64,000 bases of DNA from Hygrocybe punicea (GCA_963556145.1 OY744465.1:4650001-4714000), one strand, 5' to 3'. Positions 48,457 through 61,274 are shown, counted from the first letter of the stretch. Numbers and translations are program-made. The notes: generated by a model not told the origin, from the sequence alone.

Positions 48457-50170
48457 ATGGGAAACACAACTTCCATGGCGACCTCCCGTCCTTCAGGTCC
48501 CCAAAACCCTCGCATCGACTCTCCTTCTCGTCCTTCGCCAACATCCTCCACTTCCCCAATCTCTAGCCATTCCATACACCCATCTCTCCGTACAAAAAAG
48601 AAATCTCTCGAGCTCCCAGATTTGGCGTCCCTGGCCCTCAGCCAACATTCACACCCGTATGCTGGCTCCTCCCAATACGGCCGTCCGCATCCTACGTCTT
48701 CTCCAATCCCAATCCCAGTCTCGCCCCATGTAAACGCCTCCACGCGAGGTCGCCACCAGCCCCAATTTCCCTCTACCCAACAGATGCCTGACATATTCAT
48801 GGCACAGCCGTCAACCCACATCCCCATACCGCCTTACAACAGACCCAGAGGGAACCCCCACATTCGTGGCGCTCCACTTCCATACACTTCCACCCGTTCA
48901 TTTACCTCACGTGCCCAACCCCATCCACGCGCCCAAGAATCTCACAAACCGCCACCTGCCTTCGTTCCAGAGACCGTCCATTCCACCATCCCCATCGCCC
49001 TCACAAAGGGCAAGCAAGACGACATGATCCGTGGCGATGACGATCAGCTTAAGCTCGACCAAACAAATATCCCCGCCGACGATTCGCACGAGCCGGTCCC
49101 CATGAAAATTGTTTGGCGTGGCGGCGGTAAATCCGTCGTCCTCGCCCGTGCTGGCGACGACGATTGGAAAGGCCGTCAACCGTTGGAACGCGAGTGCGTT
49201 GCACAGTCTCTGGTCGTTATCTCCGCAATCAGATACACTAATTATCTTTTCTCAGAGATGCGTCCTCTGATGAAATTTGGTTCGTCTGGGTCAACCTTGC
49301 TCCGGGAACTCATCATTTCCGCTTTCTCGTCGACGATCAGTGGCGTGTTGCCGACGATCTCCCAACTGCAGTCGATGACGAGGGCAGTCTCGCCAACTAC
49401 GTCGGTGTCGCCCTCTTTACACCCCCATCTGCCTCTGCAATACCCCCAACACCGGTACCTCCCAAACTCCAACCGGGCCAGTCCTTCTGGTCCACTTCTT
49501 CTACCGGCGACGGTCCCACTTCGGGCCCAGACGATCGCAAAGTGGGACCACCACGCTGGACATCAGAGTTCCCTCCAGAGCTCCTTGCAGCTGCCAGGGA
49601 GGAGGAAAACTATCTGATCTCATCATCGTCGGTGCCAGAGTCGGCTTCCACATCTGGGGTACCCGCACCTAATATCCCACCAGCCCCGACGCTACCTCGC
49701 TTCCTGGATAAGCTGATTCTGAACGTGAAGCCCAATGCGATCGTACCTGTACCGACGAGAACACGCGAGCGGGAGCGGGAGGACAGGAAGAGCGCTTCCC
49801 GCAAACTCAAGTCGTCGTTGGGAATGACGGGTACCGGGAGCGGTGATTCCAACGCCAACGCCAACGCCAACGCCAACGCCAACGCCAGTGCGGATGCCGG
49901 GAGCCGTGGGGCAAGCGCGAGCGTGAGTCCGAGTGCACCTGCTCGCTCGCGGTTGTATGCTCCGGGTATGGCGGACGATGCAAGCGTGCTTCCTGTGCCA
50001 TCGCATGTGGTGTTGCACCATCTCAGCACGAGCGCCATCAGAAATGGCGTGTTGGCTGTGGGGAATACGACTCGGTACAGGAAGAAGGTGCGTGCTAACT
50101 TTGTGAAGACATTGCATATGCTGATTTCGAGTTCTAGTATCTGTCAACCATCTATTACAAGCCAACATGA
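48457..50170 (+). CDS. GAL83: SNF1/AMPK beta subunit (Gal83/Sip-type)
   Basis: This is the scaffold subunit of the SNF1 energy-sensing kinase. The start is ATG 48457, giving MGNTTSMATS, an N-myristoylation consensus; the longer open frame upstream (from 48328) is leader. A long Ser/Pro-rich region precedes the glycogen-binding CBM48: MKIVWRGGGKSVVLARAGDD, intron 49194-49257, then SSDEIWFVWVNLAPGTHHFR and FLVDDQWRVADDLPTAVDDE. The C-terminal ASC domain reads LPVPSHVVLHHLSTSAIRNG then VLAVGNTTRYRKKYLSTIYY and ends KPT at TGA 50168. Between them is a disordered linker with an exact (AACGCC)n run encoding alternating Asn-Ala (about 49850-49886). Binding of the kinase and gamma subunits is inferred from the intact ASC domain. 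Confidence 0.93.
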
Positions 50171-51439
50171 CCGATGGTTATTTTTGTTTCATAAATGTTT
50201 GCTTCGATCTTCAACAGATATATGCCCTCCTGGTCCCTTACTTCCCCGCTTCCGAATTCCATATTTTCCGTCTTCTGTTTCTGTTTTTCATTCTATATAT
50301 CACCCCTAGACTTGGCGGCTCCGGCGGTCGCTGTTACGAACCCATGTTGGCTTTACAGATCAGCCCCATCCCCTCCCCCTCCCCTACGCAAACTGACGAT
50401 CCTGCACACCATTTCCACCATATTCACGTACTTACGTACTCACGGCGCACGGGCGGTCAATTGGTCGATTGAAAAAGAAGAGGGAAGCGGAGAGTTTTTA
50501 TTTTGGCCTTCCTCCTACCGGCGGGCCGATGAACTTTGAAACAAAACTGTTATAGAGCGGAGCAACCACCCCCCATCTCCCCATCTCCGCCATCATCACC
50601 TACTTCCGCTCCGCCGCACACACTCCAAGCTCTCTGCCCCTCCGATGGCCTTCCAAGTGTATTCATGGTACATCTTGCTTTCCTTTTTGTCTTTTCTTTT
50701 GCCATTTTGTTTTGGGGGGTTCCGCGCCGTTTCCTTTCGTACGGCTACTCTTTTCGTGTTGATTTCTACCTATCGTCGTGTTCTGTGCTTTTTACATTTT
50801 TTTTCCCATTGTGTTTTACATCCTTTGGTCCCCAGATACCTAGAGTTTCGCGTCGTGCAGAAGCCTTTTCGTTACCCCAGCCCCTAACCACCCCTTCCAC
50901 CCTAACTTGTTGTACCTAGACGCGACGACGCTCATCAGATGTGTGTAAGACAACTTGCTGCAAAAACCTCGAATACAATGTGTTGTTGTTCTGTATCAGG
51001 AAAATCTCGCTTATACGTAACTAATTAATATCTATTATCTGAAAAGTATATAACGATCGTGCGAGTCGGGCGGGAACGGTGATTTTGGTGCATTGAAATT
51101 ATTATTCTTTTGGAAATTGATCAGGATCAAGATTCTACAACTCCGGTGAAATGGTGCGCGGTTACGTCATATGACGTAATAGTACTACACATTGATCACA
51201 ACTCAGACGGATTGGCACATGCAACTATGTCCAACTTGAAAGTAATAAATACATAAACAACCTGGTGTGTGGTGACCTCGGTGATACCTCTTCCGAACTA
51301 TCATAATCATCAGCACCACAAGTTTCAACACAGCTACTCTCCTTCGTTCAAGCTGCGAGTTGTTGTGAATGTGAATTATTCATTAGTCTATCTCGAGCGT
51401 GATATATCGATACTACATACCATACATACATACATACCT
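50171..51439. other. Intergenic region downstream of the AMPK beta gene
   Basis: This holds AMPK beta 3' sequence and a gene-poor stretch. A hydrophobic open frame (50536-50919) has no family match. An 18-bp perfect palindrome sits at 51162-51179 (see separate entry). I see no RNA gene. Confidence 0.4.
51162..51179. promoter_or_regulatory. Perfect 18-bp palindrome with two overlapping CRE/ATF-like sites
   Basis: TTACGTCATATGACGTAA reads the same on both strands and contains TTACGTCA and TGACGTAA, sites typical of ATF/CREB-type bZIP factors. It lies about 2 kb upstream of AMP deaminase and 1 kb past AMPK beta, so any target is unclear. Confidence 0.35.
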
Positions 51440-52770
51440 CGCACATGTGTTGCTAACTGGTCCCGAGTTCGAGGCCATCTCGGTTTCCTCGAACGTTCCA
51501 CTGTCAAAGGCGATGATTCTCGGCGGGTCGACGCAGAACATTTATCATGTTTCGTCAACCTGCAGGCTGATGCAGCACGCCACTAGTTGGAATTGTATCC
51601 CCAAAGGCATTTGTGGGGGTTCTGTGCTGTGGTGATTACGACGGCGGCCAAAAATAAAGTTGCCGGTTAGATCTTGGTTCCTCTCGAGGAGCGAAGGGGA
51701 CTCGTGAGACCTAAGAGGGATGGGTAGAATTTCGCGATGTTTCGTATTCAGTCAAAGATAGGCAGACACCAACTTGAAAGACGTGCGCGGGATGTGCAAG
51801 AAAGTCGTTTAGGCTCCTTCAAACTTCAGGCTTCGAGTCGGTAGCATTGTCAGGTCCCCCCCCCTGTCTCGTGGTACTTGTGTGGCGCTAACTGTTGCCG
51901 AATTCAGGTCAATCCCGATTGCCTGGAACGTTTTACAAAGGCAGTGGATCCAGGTGGATCGACGGTTGCAGTAAACAACATTTATCTTGTTCCGTCAACG
52001 TGGCGGACTGATGCAGCTGCACCTAGTGGGCATTTTATCCCCAAAGGATTTGGGGGGTTACGGGCTGGGGTAATTACGACGGCGGCCAAAAATGAAGTAC
52101 CCGGTTGGATCTTGGTCGTCTCTCTCTCTTTCTGAGAAGGTGAAGCGGAAACTCGTCAGCCTGAGATATCGATATGGTCGGAGAGTTCGTATTCGGCCGG
52201 CGATAGACAGACCTTGAAAGAAGTTCGCGTCATACGAGAAGTGCAAAGGAAAGATCTCTAGAAGGCTCCCTCAAACTTCAAAAAGCTCCAAGTCGGTCGC
52301 GTAGCCAGGTCCACTGTGGCGCCAACCGATTCCGAAATCGAGGTCAATCCGGTTTCTTCGCGATCGCACGTACACCTCGCGATCGAATATACAGATTGCT
52401 GCGCATCGTGTGATTCTGGGGCGGAGGTCGAGGTCGACGCATGACCAAATGCAGACACTATCATGCTTCGCCAACAAGCCCCATGATGCAGTACGCCCAT
52501 TGTTGGTATTTTATCCCCCTGAGATTTGGGGGTTATTTTTGACGTGTTTAGCTGAATTCCTTGTTGATGTGTAGTAAATACGCGGGCGGCCAAAAATGAA
52601 GTAGCCGGCTGGATCTTGGTGAGTCTCTTTTTCCTTCTTCTGAACAGTGAAACGGAATTGTGGACCTGAGGGAGACAGGATGGTCGGAAAGGTCACGATG
52701 TTCGTACTCGGTCGGCGATAGACAGATACCACCTTGAAAGAAGCAGGGGCGGCATAGGACGTGCGGGCTG
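51440..52770. repeat. Diverged tandem repeat, three units of about 0.43-0.5 kb
   Basis: The anchor GGCGGCCAAAAATRAAGT occurs at about 51644, 52081 and 52585. Around each anchor the same order recurs: a GTTCGAGGTCAATCC-like start, a TGATGCAGCACGCCC-like block, TTTTATCCCCAAAGG, the anchor, a GGATCTTGGT block, then GGCGATAGACAGA and a CTTGAAAGAAG block. The third unit carries about 50 extra bp before the anchor. Short frames on - repeat a GYFIFGR motif, but no gene is evident. Confidence 0.75.
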
Positions 52771-53158
52771 TCAAAGAATTCCGTAAATGTTGGCATAGCC
52801 GTGCGGAGATACAGAAACATATGATATATGATAAACCATCAGACACGAGTTTAAATTTCCAGTAACTCGGAGACCTAGAGTCGGACATTATTGAGTAAGG
52901 ACATTATTATATTTTGGGGTAAGAAAATACAATGGCGCCGCATTGGTGTTACAATACAACTTGGCGTCCAGTGCACAATGGTGGGTAACGTAAATACTTG
53001 GCGTCGGTAAGGTTTTGTTCCACGCTTATATTCAGTCAGTTTCTTCGGTAGGCGGTCGGTAGGCGGTGAAACATATGAAAAGCAGGCAGTCACGTGGCAC
53101 TGGTACAGTGACGGAATTATTTCTCAAGACCTAGGTTAATAATAATATTGTCTAGTTC

Positions 53159-56100
53159 ATGATGACGGCCACCGTTGACCAAGATGTGAAGGAGGCTTCT
53201 CCGAGCATGGTTCAACTATTTACTAGTGATTCTAGCAGCGACACGGGACATAGCACACCTGTTCTTGTCCCCCAACCCAGGGATGGTTTCTTTGGATATT
53301 CTGAAGAGAAAAAGTTGCAGCATGTACGTCCTTTTTTTTAACCAAGAGGCTCACGAGAACTCGGACATAAGTATAATCGACGATCTTCCCCTAGATTGAA
53401 GCGAAAGTTTTGGCTCATCGTCGAGCTTCTGATGCCCATCTTGATGCAACATCTCCATTGATAGGAAGTTTCCAACTTCCTTCTATCCGCGCATCCTCAC
53501 CACCACCTGGTGACCTTCCTCTCAGCCCGGTGTTTATCACGGAAGAGGAAGATCTGAAGACCCATCAACTAGACGCCCAAGAAGCAGGTACAAACGTCTC
53601 CTCACTATTTGACTAAAATTAGATGATCAATCCTCTATTTCAAAAGACACCGCGATTCCGGTAGAACTGGAGAGTTTATTCCAGTCGTTCCAAAAATGTC
53701 TTGACCTGCGTGACAAGTACATACGTAAGTCCTGCCAAAGACTGGGCGACAATCCAAAAGATCACGACGGCCGCTTTGAGGGATTGGATGATGACAGGGC
53801 TGACGTATCAGGAGTTCGTCCTGATGCGGATTACACGTTGAATTCCCCTCCTGCTAGCGCGTTCAAACCCTGGAAAATCTACCCCAAGCCTCCACCGCCG
53901 CATTGGCACGCGACCAATAAAGAAAAAGTCGTCAATCCAGCCGACGTGGAGGAAACCTTTAAGTTTGAAGATTGTTCGATCCCTGAATCTCACCCCTGGG
54001 TCTTTGAAATTGATGATAAGGGTGTTTACCAGGTTTACGACGACGTGCGAGGTGATATCAACTTTCATTCTACTTTACGGCTTGCTGTGTGCTCCGACCT
54101 GGCTTATCATTACTTTAGATGAAAATAGGAATCCTCTCTTTGACGTGCCTAACTTACGGGAATATTTCTTGGACTTGGATTTCATTCTTGCCGTTATCTC
54201 TGATGGGCCTGCTAAAAGCTTCGCCTACAGGCGACTCAAGTACTTGGCCAGCAAATTTACAATGTATAGTCTCCTGAATGAATTCCAGGAGTTGGCAGAT
54301 GTGAAGGTGTGTTACCTTCGCCGCCGTGAAATGGTTAGACTACTGATCAACTTCGCCAGAACGTGCCCCATCGGTTTGTTTTCCACTTGGTCTGATTGAC
54401 GGTGTCGTTTGAACACCAAGCCTCAGCGACTTCTACAATCTACGAAAGGTTGATACACACGTCCACCATTCAAGCAGCATGAACCAAAAACATCTCCTAC
54501 GCTTTATCAAGTCCAAGATGAAGCGCCACCCCGACGTGAGTTCCCGGTCAATTGTCCATCTTTGCTATCATGACCACCGCCAAAACAGGACGTCGTCATT
54601 TTCCGCGATGGTGTTGAACTCACTCTCGAACAAGTCTTCCAGTCTCTAAATTTGACTGCCTACGACCTCTCCATCGACACCTTAGACATGCACGCCCATT
54701 CGGACTCCTTTCATCGGTTTGATAAATTCAACTTGAAATATAACCCCATTGGAGAATCCAGGCTTCGCGAGATATTTTTGAAGACAGACAATTTCATCAA
54801 AGGGCGTTATCTCGCAGAGCTCACCCAGGGTGAGTCTCCCCCCTTTTTGCTCAGGCGGAGCGGATGAGTGTATAACACCTGGGACAGAGCTGATGACGGA
54901 TCTGGAGCAAAGTAAATATCAGGTAACTCCCCCTTCTATCGTCTCGTGCTAGCAGGTTGCTTGATACATTGGTCTATTCAAAGAATTGTGAATGGCGAAT
55001 CAGCATTTATGGGCGATCACCGGGTGAATGGGACAACCTTGCCCGCTGGATCGTCAACAACAAGTTATTTTCCCACAATGTCAGATGGCTTATCCAGGTT
55101 CCCCGCTTGTACGAGGTGTACAAGGCTAACGGCACCATCCAAACTTTTGAGGACATTGTTAAAAGTGAGTGCGATTTCTCCCGCAGGAGATGTCATTGAT
55201 GAATGTCTTGATCAAGACGTCTTCAACGACTTATTCGAAGTTACAAAGGACCCATCCTCTCATCCAGAACTGCACGTCCTGTTACAGCGGGTCGTGGGCT
55301 TCGATACTGTCGACGATGAATCAAAGGTCGAGCGGCGGATCTATAAAAAATTTCCTTATCCCCGACTATGGGATACTAAAGAATCGCCACCATATTCTTA
55401 CTGGTGAGGTCCTGATTCGGATGCAATCTAATTCACATCTCATCGTTTAACTCCAGGACGTATTACATGTACGCGAATATGGCTAGCTTGAACAACTGGC
55501 GGCATGCCAGAGGCTTCAGTTTGTTATCCCTTTTTTTTTGTCAATTATGACGAGCAAGCTCATTTTATGAGGTAGACACATTTGTTTTCCGTCCACACGC
55601 TGGAGAGGCAGGAGACACCGACCACCTTACGTCTGCCTTCCTTACATCCCACTCCATCTCCCACGGTATCCTGTTGCGGAAAGTCCCCGCACTGCAATAT
55701 CTATTTTACCTAAAGCAGATAGGGATCGCTATGAGCCCCTTGAGCAACAATGCGCTCTTCTTGACATACGAGCGGAACCCACTTCCTGATTTCTTCAAAA
55801 CTGGGCTCAATGTCAGTTTGAGCACGGATGACCCGTTGCAGTTTCATTTCACGAAGGCGAGCATGCAGGTTATACTGTTTGTTACCGTTCCCCTCACATC
55901 ATATATATACACAGGAGCCACTTCTCGAGGAGTACAGCGTGGCTGCGCATGTGAGTGGGGGGGACACACTGCCCTTGTGCTTCTCCCCTCTCGACTTGGC
56001 AAACGATCATAAATGATAAATTCATTCGCTTTTGGCGGACATTAGATCTACAAACTACCACAAAGTTCCCTTGCGGAACTTGCCCGGAATTCGGTCATCC

Positions 56101-56396
56101 AGAGTGGATTCGAGATGGAGATCAAGCGCCATTGGCTGGGTCACCAGTGGTACCTCCCCGGGGCGGCTGGTAACGACATCGATCGGGTGAGCCCAAATCA
56201 ACACCCGCCCGAATGAGCTGAGACGTTTTGGCAGACGAATGTGCCGGATATCCGACTCCGATATAGACATCAGACACTATTGGAAGAGTTGGCGATGATT
56301 CGAGCGAAGACTACGGTTCATGTACCGCAAGGTCACCATGGGGTTCCAAAGACATCTGAAACGGTTGCGGCTCGGGCTATGGGGACTCACACTTGA
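53159..56396 (+). CDS. AMD1: AMP deaminase
   Basis: This enzyme converts AMP to IMP in purine nucleotide balance in the cytosol. The start is ATG 53159 (a second ATG follows at 53162). A long N-terminal region is followed by [16 protein letters not shown] and [20 protein letters not shown]. The catalytic domain begins [20 protein letters not shown] with the zinc-binding HxH, then [54 protein letters not shown], and [16 protein letters not shown], which is the diagnostic AMPD block with the catalytic Asp pair. It continues with [40 protein letters not shown] and [13 protein letters not shown], ending ARAMGTHT at TGA 56394. About fourteen short introns are needed. No broken residues were seen. 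Confidence 0.93.
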
Positions 56397-57570
56397 GCGG
56401 ATTGCGGCTCGTTCTGGCGGGCCCAGTATTTATTAAAAGTTTGCGCCACATCGTATAAGCGGAATGGCCCGGAGTGGTGGTACAAGATTGTTGAGCGTTA
56501 CAACGTCGAGCGCTGAGCACAACAATAATGTTCCAGCGCTGACATGAATATAATACTACACAACTAGCAGCATTCCCGTCGAAGTACCTTTTTGGGTTGA
56601 TCAATGTGAATTTCAAATGATCCACCTTCCCACGTTACCCTGTCCTGCTTATCGACACGAGGACAGTTGGCCAGAGGCTTTCCCTTCGACTATCTATTGC
56701 GCCAGTGAGCTTGTTAAGGTCACCAGGACCCGTCTTTTGAAGTTGGTGCCGCAGATTTGACAGGTGTGTCGCGAGGTCTGCAAGCCACTGCCTACGAAGT
56801 TCGGATGCTGAATAGTAAGTGGCTCGTGTCAGAGCTTCATCTTTGCTTCGAGTCAGGGTAGCACATCGGTGATATCCGACTCTGAAATTACAAGGCTTCT
56901 CATCAGACAATCTTGCGATGATTCAAGCTAAAGCTACCCACATCCACGGCTACGTACCTGAAAGCCACATTAGAAGGTATAACTCGTTGCAAAAGCAAAG
57001 AGGTTTCACCCGTGGGCGTTGATTTAACGGATTACGGAAGATTGATTTTCGATGGTGCAATTAGGTAGCGCGCACTCACGGCAGTGCTCACTGCTCAGCG
57101 CTCAATCTGCCAGCGCGCGGACCGACAACGATCGGCTACTTTCCGCGCCCGACCTATTCTAGCGTTGCCACTCAGCTGAAGCCGTTCTTCGTTACACTGG
57201 GCTCCCTACGCTGCTCTGCCACGTTTGGGATTCTGCGGGTTGCCCCAGCGACTTTTGGGTCTGTCACATTGCAGCCATTCAAGCTGGAGGGTTATCCACG
57301 TGACCTTTCCAGTACGGAACCGGAAGCTTTTGCGAAAATAGCAGAGCGGTGCAGATCTGCAGAGCGGTATGGATTGCCAGTTGCCTTGGAAAGTTCGTCC
57401 GATATAGTGACCGTCTGCCACTATTTCCGTTCTTGTGGATTCGTTTCATTTCTACTGAACCCCTTCCTGTCACCTCAAATGGGATCCTCGTCTCTAGTGG
57501 TCTCTTGGGCGGTTCTATATAATGCTGTGTTCGCAGTCAAGCCTTGGTGTAACCCTTGCGCAGTCTCACC
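56397..57570. other. Intergenic region, AMP deaminase / DUF2235 gene
   Basis: Apart from the decayed AMP deaminase exon copy at about 56860-56975, I see no gene. An open frame on - (56635-56910) has no recognised motif and overlaps the relic. The last 400 bp probably hold the promoter of the DUF2235 gene. Confidence 0.4.
56860..56975 (+). pseudogene. Decayed copy of the last AMP deaminase exon
   Basis: The stretch GATATCCGACTCTGA matches GATATCCGACTCCGA in the real last exon (about 56248), and CATCAGACA...TTGCGATGATTCAAG parallels CATCAGACA...TTGGCGATGATTCGAG. Read in the corresponding frame it gives LAMIQAKATHIHG against [13 protein letters not shown]. Twelve bases are missing and stop codons occur upstream, so it is not functional. 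It may mark an old local duplication. Confidence 0.5.
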
Positions 57571-59483
57571 ATGTCGAAGCCTCGCGTACTCATTCTTTGT
57601 TTCGATGGTACTGCAGCCCAGTACAACAATTCCGTTTGTCTTTATTACTGGCAATATAACCCGACTCTAGCGTTTACGTGCCATCCATTCACAGAATACA
57701 AATGTCGTCAATTTCTACTCATTGCTGAAGAGGAGTAGCACGGAGGAACAGGTCTGTCCGGTCGTTATCCATAATATAATCGGTCTGAGTTTGACACCAA
57801 ATGGTGAAGCTCTGCTACTATCAGGTCAAATTCCTTCCTTTCAGGTTTGCTGTAGACATTTTACTGACGGACAGTCGTTTTGTAGTCTGGCGTAGGAACA
57901 TACTTCAGTCCTGGGGTAGTATCCCCCTTCTTCACATGGGTTGCAAAGTTGTTAGATGACGCAGTAGCTTGGTGAGAATACGCGACGTGGGGAGATCCTG
58001 TTTTTGGTGTCTCACTTCCACTAGGTATCTAGATGCCCACATTCAGGACGGATATAGGTTTCTTATGAAGAATTACTGTGTTGGCGACAAGATATGTCTC
58101 TTCGGTAAGATACCGTTCGGTAGTTTGACGACGATTCCCATTCTAATCCGTTGATCGCGAAGGATTCTCTCGGGGCGCCTACACAGCTAGAGCTCTCGCT
58201 GGCATGTTGAACAAGGTGATCTTTTCGCCGTCTTTTTCACTTATGAGGGGACGTTAAATACTGAAGATTCCTACCGGAAAGGTTGGCCTCCTATCCAAGG
58301 ACAACGATGAGCAGGTGAATTTCGCATACGACTTGTATACACGAACGGATAAAGTCGGCATTGCAATGAGTGCTAGTTTCAAACGAACCTTCTGCCGCAG
58401 TGTCCAAATTGAGTTTATGGGAGTTTGGTATGCCGTGCTGCTCAGGCGAACGTATGGCTGCTTGTGTGCTGATATCATCCAAGGGATACGGTCGAAAGTG
58501 TCGGACTCATCGCGGGCCGTTCACTACCTTTCGTGGATTCAAACTCTACCATCAAGACCTTCCGACATGCCTTGTCCCTTGACGAAGTGAAGACTCATCT
58601 GCTTCCGAAATGAATATTATTAGCGGCTGATTCATAATTTCACATTAGCACCGGGCTAGATTTAGGCCAAGTGAGTATCGTCTCAGACCTGCTCCCTGCG
58701 ATCCCGTCAATGAGATCATGATCACGCCTTCGTGTGGGTCCTCTCATGGGACACGGGCCTGGCACATCCCGTTCACATCCAAGTCGAGGATACCAAGGGC
58801 ATCGGAAGGTCATCGCTGCATGAAAGCTGTGTCTGCAGAATCCTCAAACCCGAACGAGCAACAATTGACCGATGTGCTAGAAGTCTGGTTTTCTGGGTGT
58901 CATGCTGGTGAGCTTCCTACTGCTAACCTACTTGAGCACCTTCATTAAGTTTTGTATTCCACGAGATGTCGGGGGTTCTGCAGTCCCCGATAACACTAGA
59001 AACTCCCTTTCTCATATCAGTCTTCGCTGGATGGTCCGCGAAGTTGTGGCTTCGCAATGCGGTGTCCTTTTTGACGACGATGTTCTCGTTCGTAACTCGA
59101 TCACTGTCTCGGATGCCACTCCAGGTCAAGATGGCTTGGAACCGGCTGACACCGACCAAGTTGATGCAGTGCAACCAATCCATGACGAGCTGAAGATAAA
59201 CCTGCTGTGGTGGCTGGTCGAGTTCCTTCCGCTGCATTACAGCTATCAAGACGCACAAGACTTATGGCGCACTACATTTGGGTTAGCCGTAAATGAACTA
59301 AGTTCTGCTTGTTCAGATGGCTAAGGTTTTTTTTTTTGCAGTTTCAACTTGGGCAGGGGCCGTGAAATTGTCGTCCCGAACCCCAATTTCCACTTCACTG
59401 TGCAAGACCGCATGAACGACCCTATACTTATGTATAGACCATGTGCCGTTTGGAAACCAGGAAGTGAAGTATTCGTGCATTGA
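57571..59483 (+). CDS. DUF2235 (Tle1-like) alpha/beta-hydrolase
   Basis: This belongs to the DUF2235 family, which includes bacterial T6SS phospholipase effectors (Tle1) and many fungal proteins of unknown substrate. The start is ATG 57571 (MSKPRVLILCFDGTAAQYNN). Spliced order: TNVVNFYSLLKRSSTEEQ, SGVGTYFSPGVVSPFFT, AWYLDAHIQDGYRFLMKNYC then KICLFGFSRGAYTARALAGM, where GFSRG is the nucleophile-elbow Ser motif, KDNDEQVNFAYDLYTRTD and FCRSVQIEFMGVWDTV, and NSTIKTFRHALSLDE-like sequence. Later pieces EVWFSGCHADVGGSAVPDN and NSLSHISLRWMVREV match the family's His/Asp-bearing C-terminus. It ends VWKPGSEVFVH, TGA 59481. The last intron ends in an unusually pure T-tract. A lipase or esterase role is inferred from the fold only. 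Confidence 0.87.
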
Positions 59484-59721
59484 CTGATTTCAATGTCGGG
59501 AAGCACAAATAAATGAACAATCCTGTATCGATGCGAATTACACGAATCCTTGATAATATACAAGGTATACAGTTTCAGGGATCTTCTTACCCAGGATCCT
59601 CTAAAATACATTAATGTTATAGAAAATCAGAGCAGACAACAAGGAAACATAATGAGAGGGCTGATACTCCGGTGAACCATTCAAATAAATAAAAGTGCTT
59701 CCTGATTATGAGCAGATCTGA

Positions 59722-61274
59722 TTAAAACATGCTGGCCCAACCCTCAAGATCAATATCAGAGACTTTGGCTTGTTCAATCCACGTATATTTCTGTGGCGAC
59801 CTTCAGACGCAGACTTGGGAAGCTTGAAACAACATGTGAACTTACCAGCAACTCCTTCGGTGTCTTTCTCAATTCAGGGTCTTTGGCCAGACAACCGTCC
59901 ACGAAAGTTTCTGCCTCAAGCGGGAACCGTCCTTCTGGGGTGAGTCTCGGGGCAGGTTCATTCACAATATGTTGCAGCAGCTCCAGAATACTCATTGTCA
60001 TCCCGGATCCCTGTAGACTGACGCCCTTGCTCTTCCGCCGGTCCTTCTTCGCCTGGTCCTGCATTGATCGCACGGGGGGCAGGCCGACAGTACGTGGCCG
60101 ACCAGGTGAGAGCGTTCCCTCGAATTCGGAAAGATCGGAGTCGTCGTCTGACGACTCGGAGAAGGGGAAACGACCCAGAGCCAGTTCGATGAGTGAGATA
60201 CCGAGGGACCATACATCTGATTTAACAGTGTATTGAGCGCCTTGTATGCGTTCGGGCTAGAGAGTGGGGTGTCAAGATGCAAACTTCATGAACCACGGAC
60301 GCTGAGACTGACACTCATGTATGTCGATGTACCAACGAAAGTGTCCGCAATAGAATTGATTAATTCTCCCGAAACTCCAAAATCGCAGATCTTGATCTCG
60401 CCATGGGAATTGCACAGGATATTTGATGGTTTGATGTCTGGGAAATATGAGCATTTCACGACATCAGGTTGTTTCAAAACATACCCCGATGGATAATACG
60501 GTGAACATCATAAAGATAGGTTAGCCCCTCAAGCACAGCCAGTGCCACCTTGCCAACCACGTCGATGTCAATGGGTCCAATCTTTTTGTAAACGCCGTCG
60601 AGAGATCCTTTATCCATGAATTCCATGCAGATGCAAATATTTGGGTCCGCAAGATACGCTCCATAGAAGGAGATGATGTACTTCGAGTTACAGTCGTGCA
60701 TAATTTGTAGTTCGCGGAGAATTTGCTTCCGTACTGAAGGTTTAGCATCGATGAGGACAATCTACATTGACAGTCCAGTGTCAGGTCGCAACGTTGGAAA
60801 GATGTGAGAAGCATTACACACTTTTTTGGCCATGAGAATTCCCGATGGGATGTGCTCCACTTTCTTCACGCTCCCTCCATTCCCCTGCCCCAACTCCTGC
60901 AAGTCTTTCAAGTCCTCATTCTGAATGTCAAACCGTTTAGTCTCGCTATTGATATCAAGATTAGCGAGGGTGTTCGAAATCGTGTCATGATACGTGTTCC
61001 GTCGTGCAGACGCCGAGGCCGTTATTGGTGCCGAAGCAGGTCCATTCGAGGTGAGCTTGTCTGTATCAATCGCGGTTCCATTTAATGGGATCTTGGGGGC
61101 CTTAAGCGCTATGGGCGGGGGACGCTTCTTGCCACCTACCGGCACCGGTGCCACGGCGGGTGCAGGTGGAAGTCTTGTTGGCACCGGTTCTTGTTCGGTT
61201 GGGGCGGCTGCCTGCTTAACCTCGAGTTGTAGAGCTTTAAAATTGCGCTTCTTGCGAATGGGTGTCGTCGCCAT
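59722..61274 (-). CDS. MAP kinase kinase (Ste7/MEK family)
   Basis: This is a dual-specificity kinase in a MAPK cascade. The start is ATG 61274 ([20 protein letters not shown]); the frame extends two codons further upstream only through a TTG. A Pro/Ala-rich N-terminus precedes the kinase domain: [20 protein letters not shown] (P-loop), MAKKIV with the ATP-binding Lys, [42 protein letters not shown] (catalytic loop, Asp codon split by an intron), [19 protein letters not shown] with the SxxxT activation-loop sites, GTSTYMSPERIQG, and [19 protein letters not shown]. An insertion rich in Arg/Lys/Ser follows. The C-terminus ends [16 protein letters not shown] at 59722-59724. Whether it is the Ste7 (mating) or another branch cannot be decided by eye. 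Confidence 0.9.

Noticed and set aside
50536..50919. 127-codon hydrophobic open frame downstream of AMPK beta
   Set aside because: The T-rich sequence makes it look membrane-like; no family motif, start context or conserved structure supports it.
56635..56910. 91-codon open frame on the minus strand
   Set aside because: It overlaps the antisense of the AMP deaminase exon relic and has no recognised domain.
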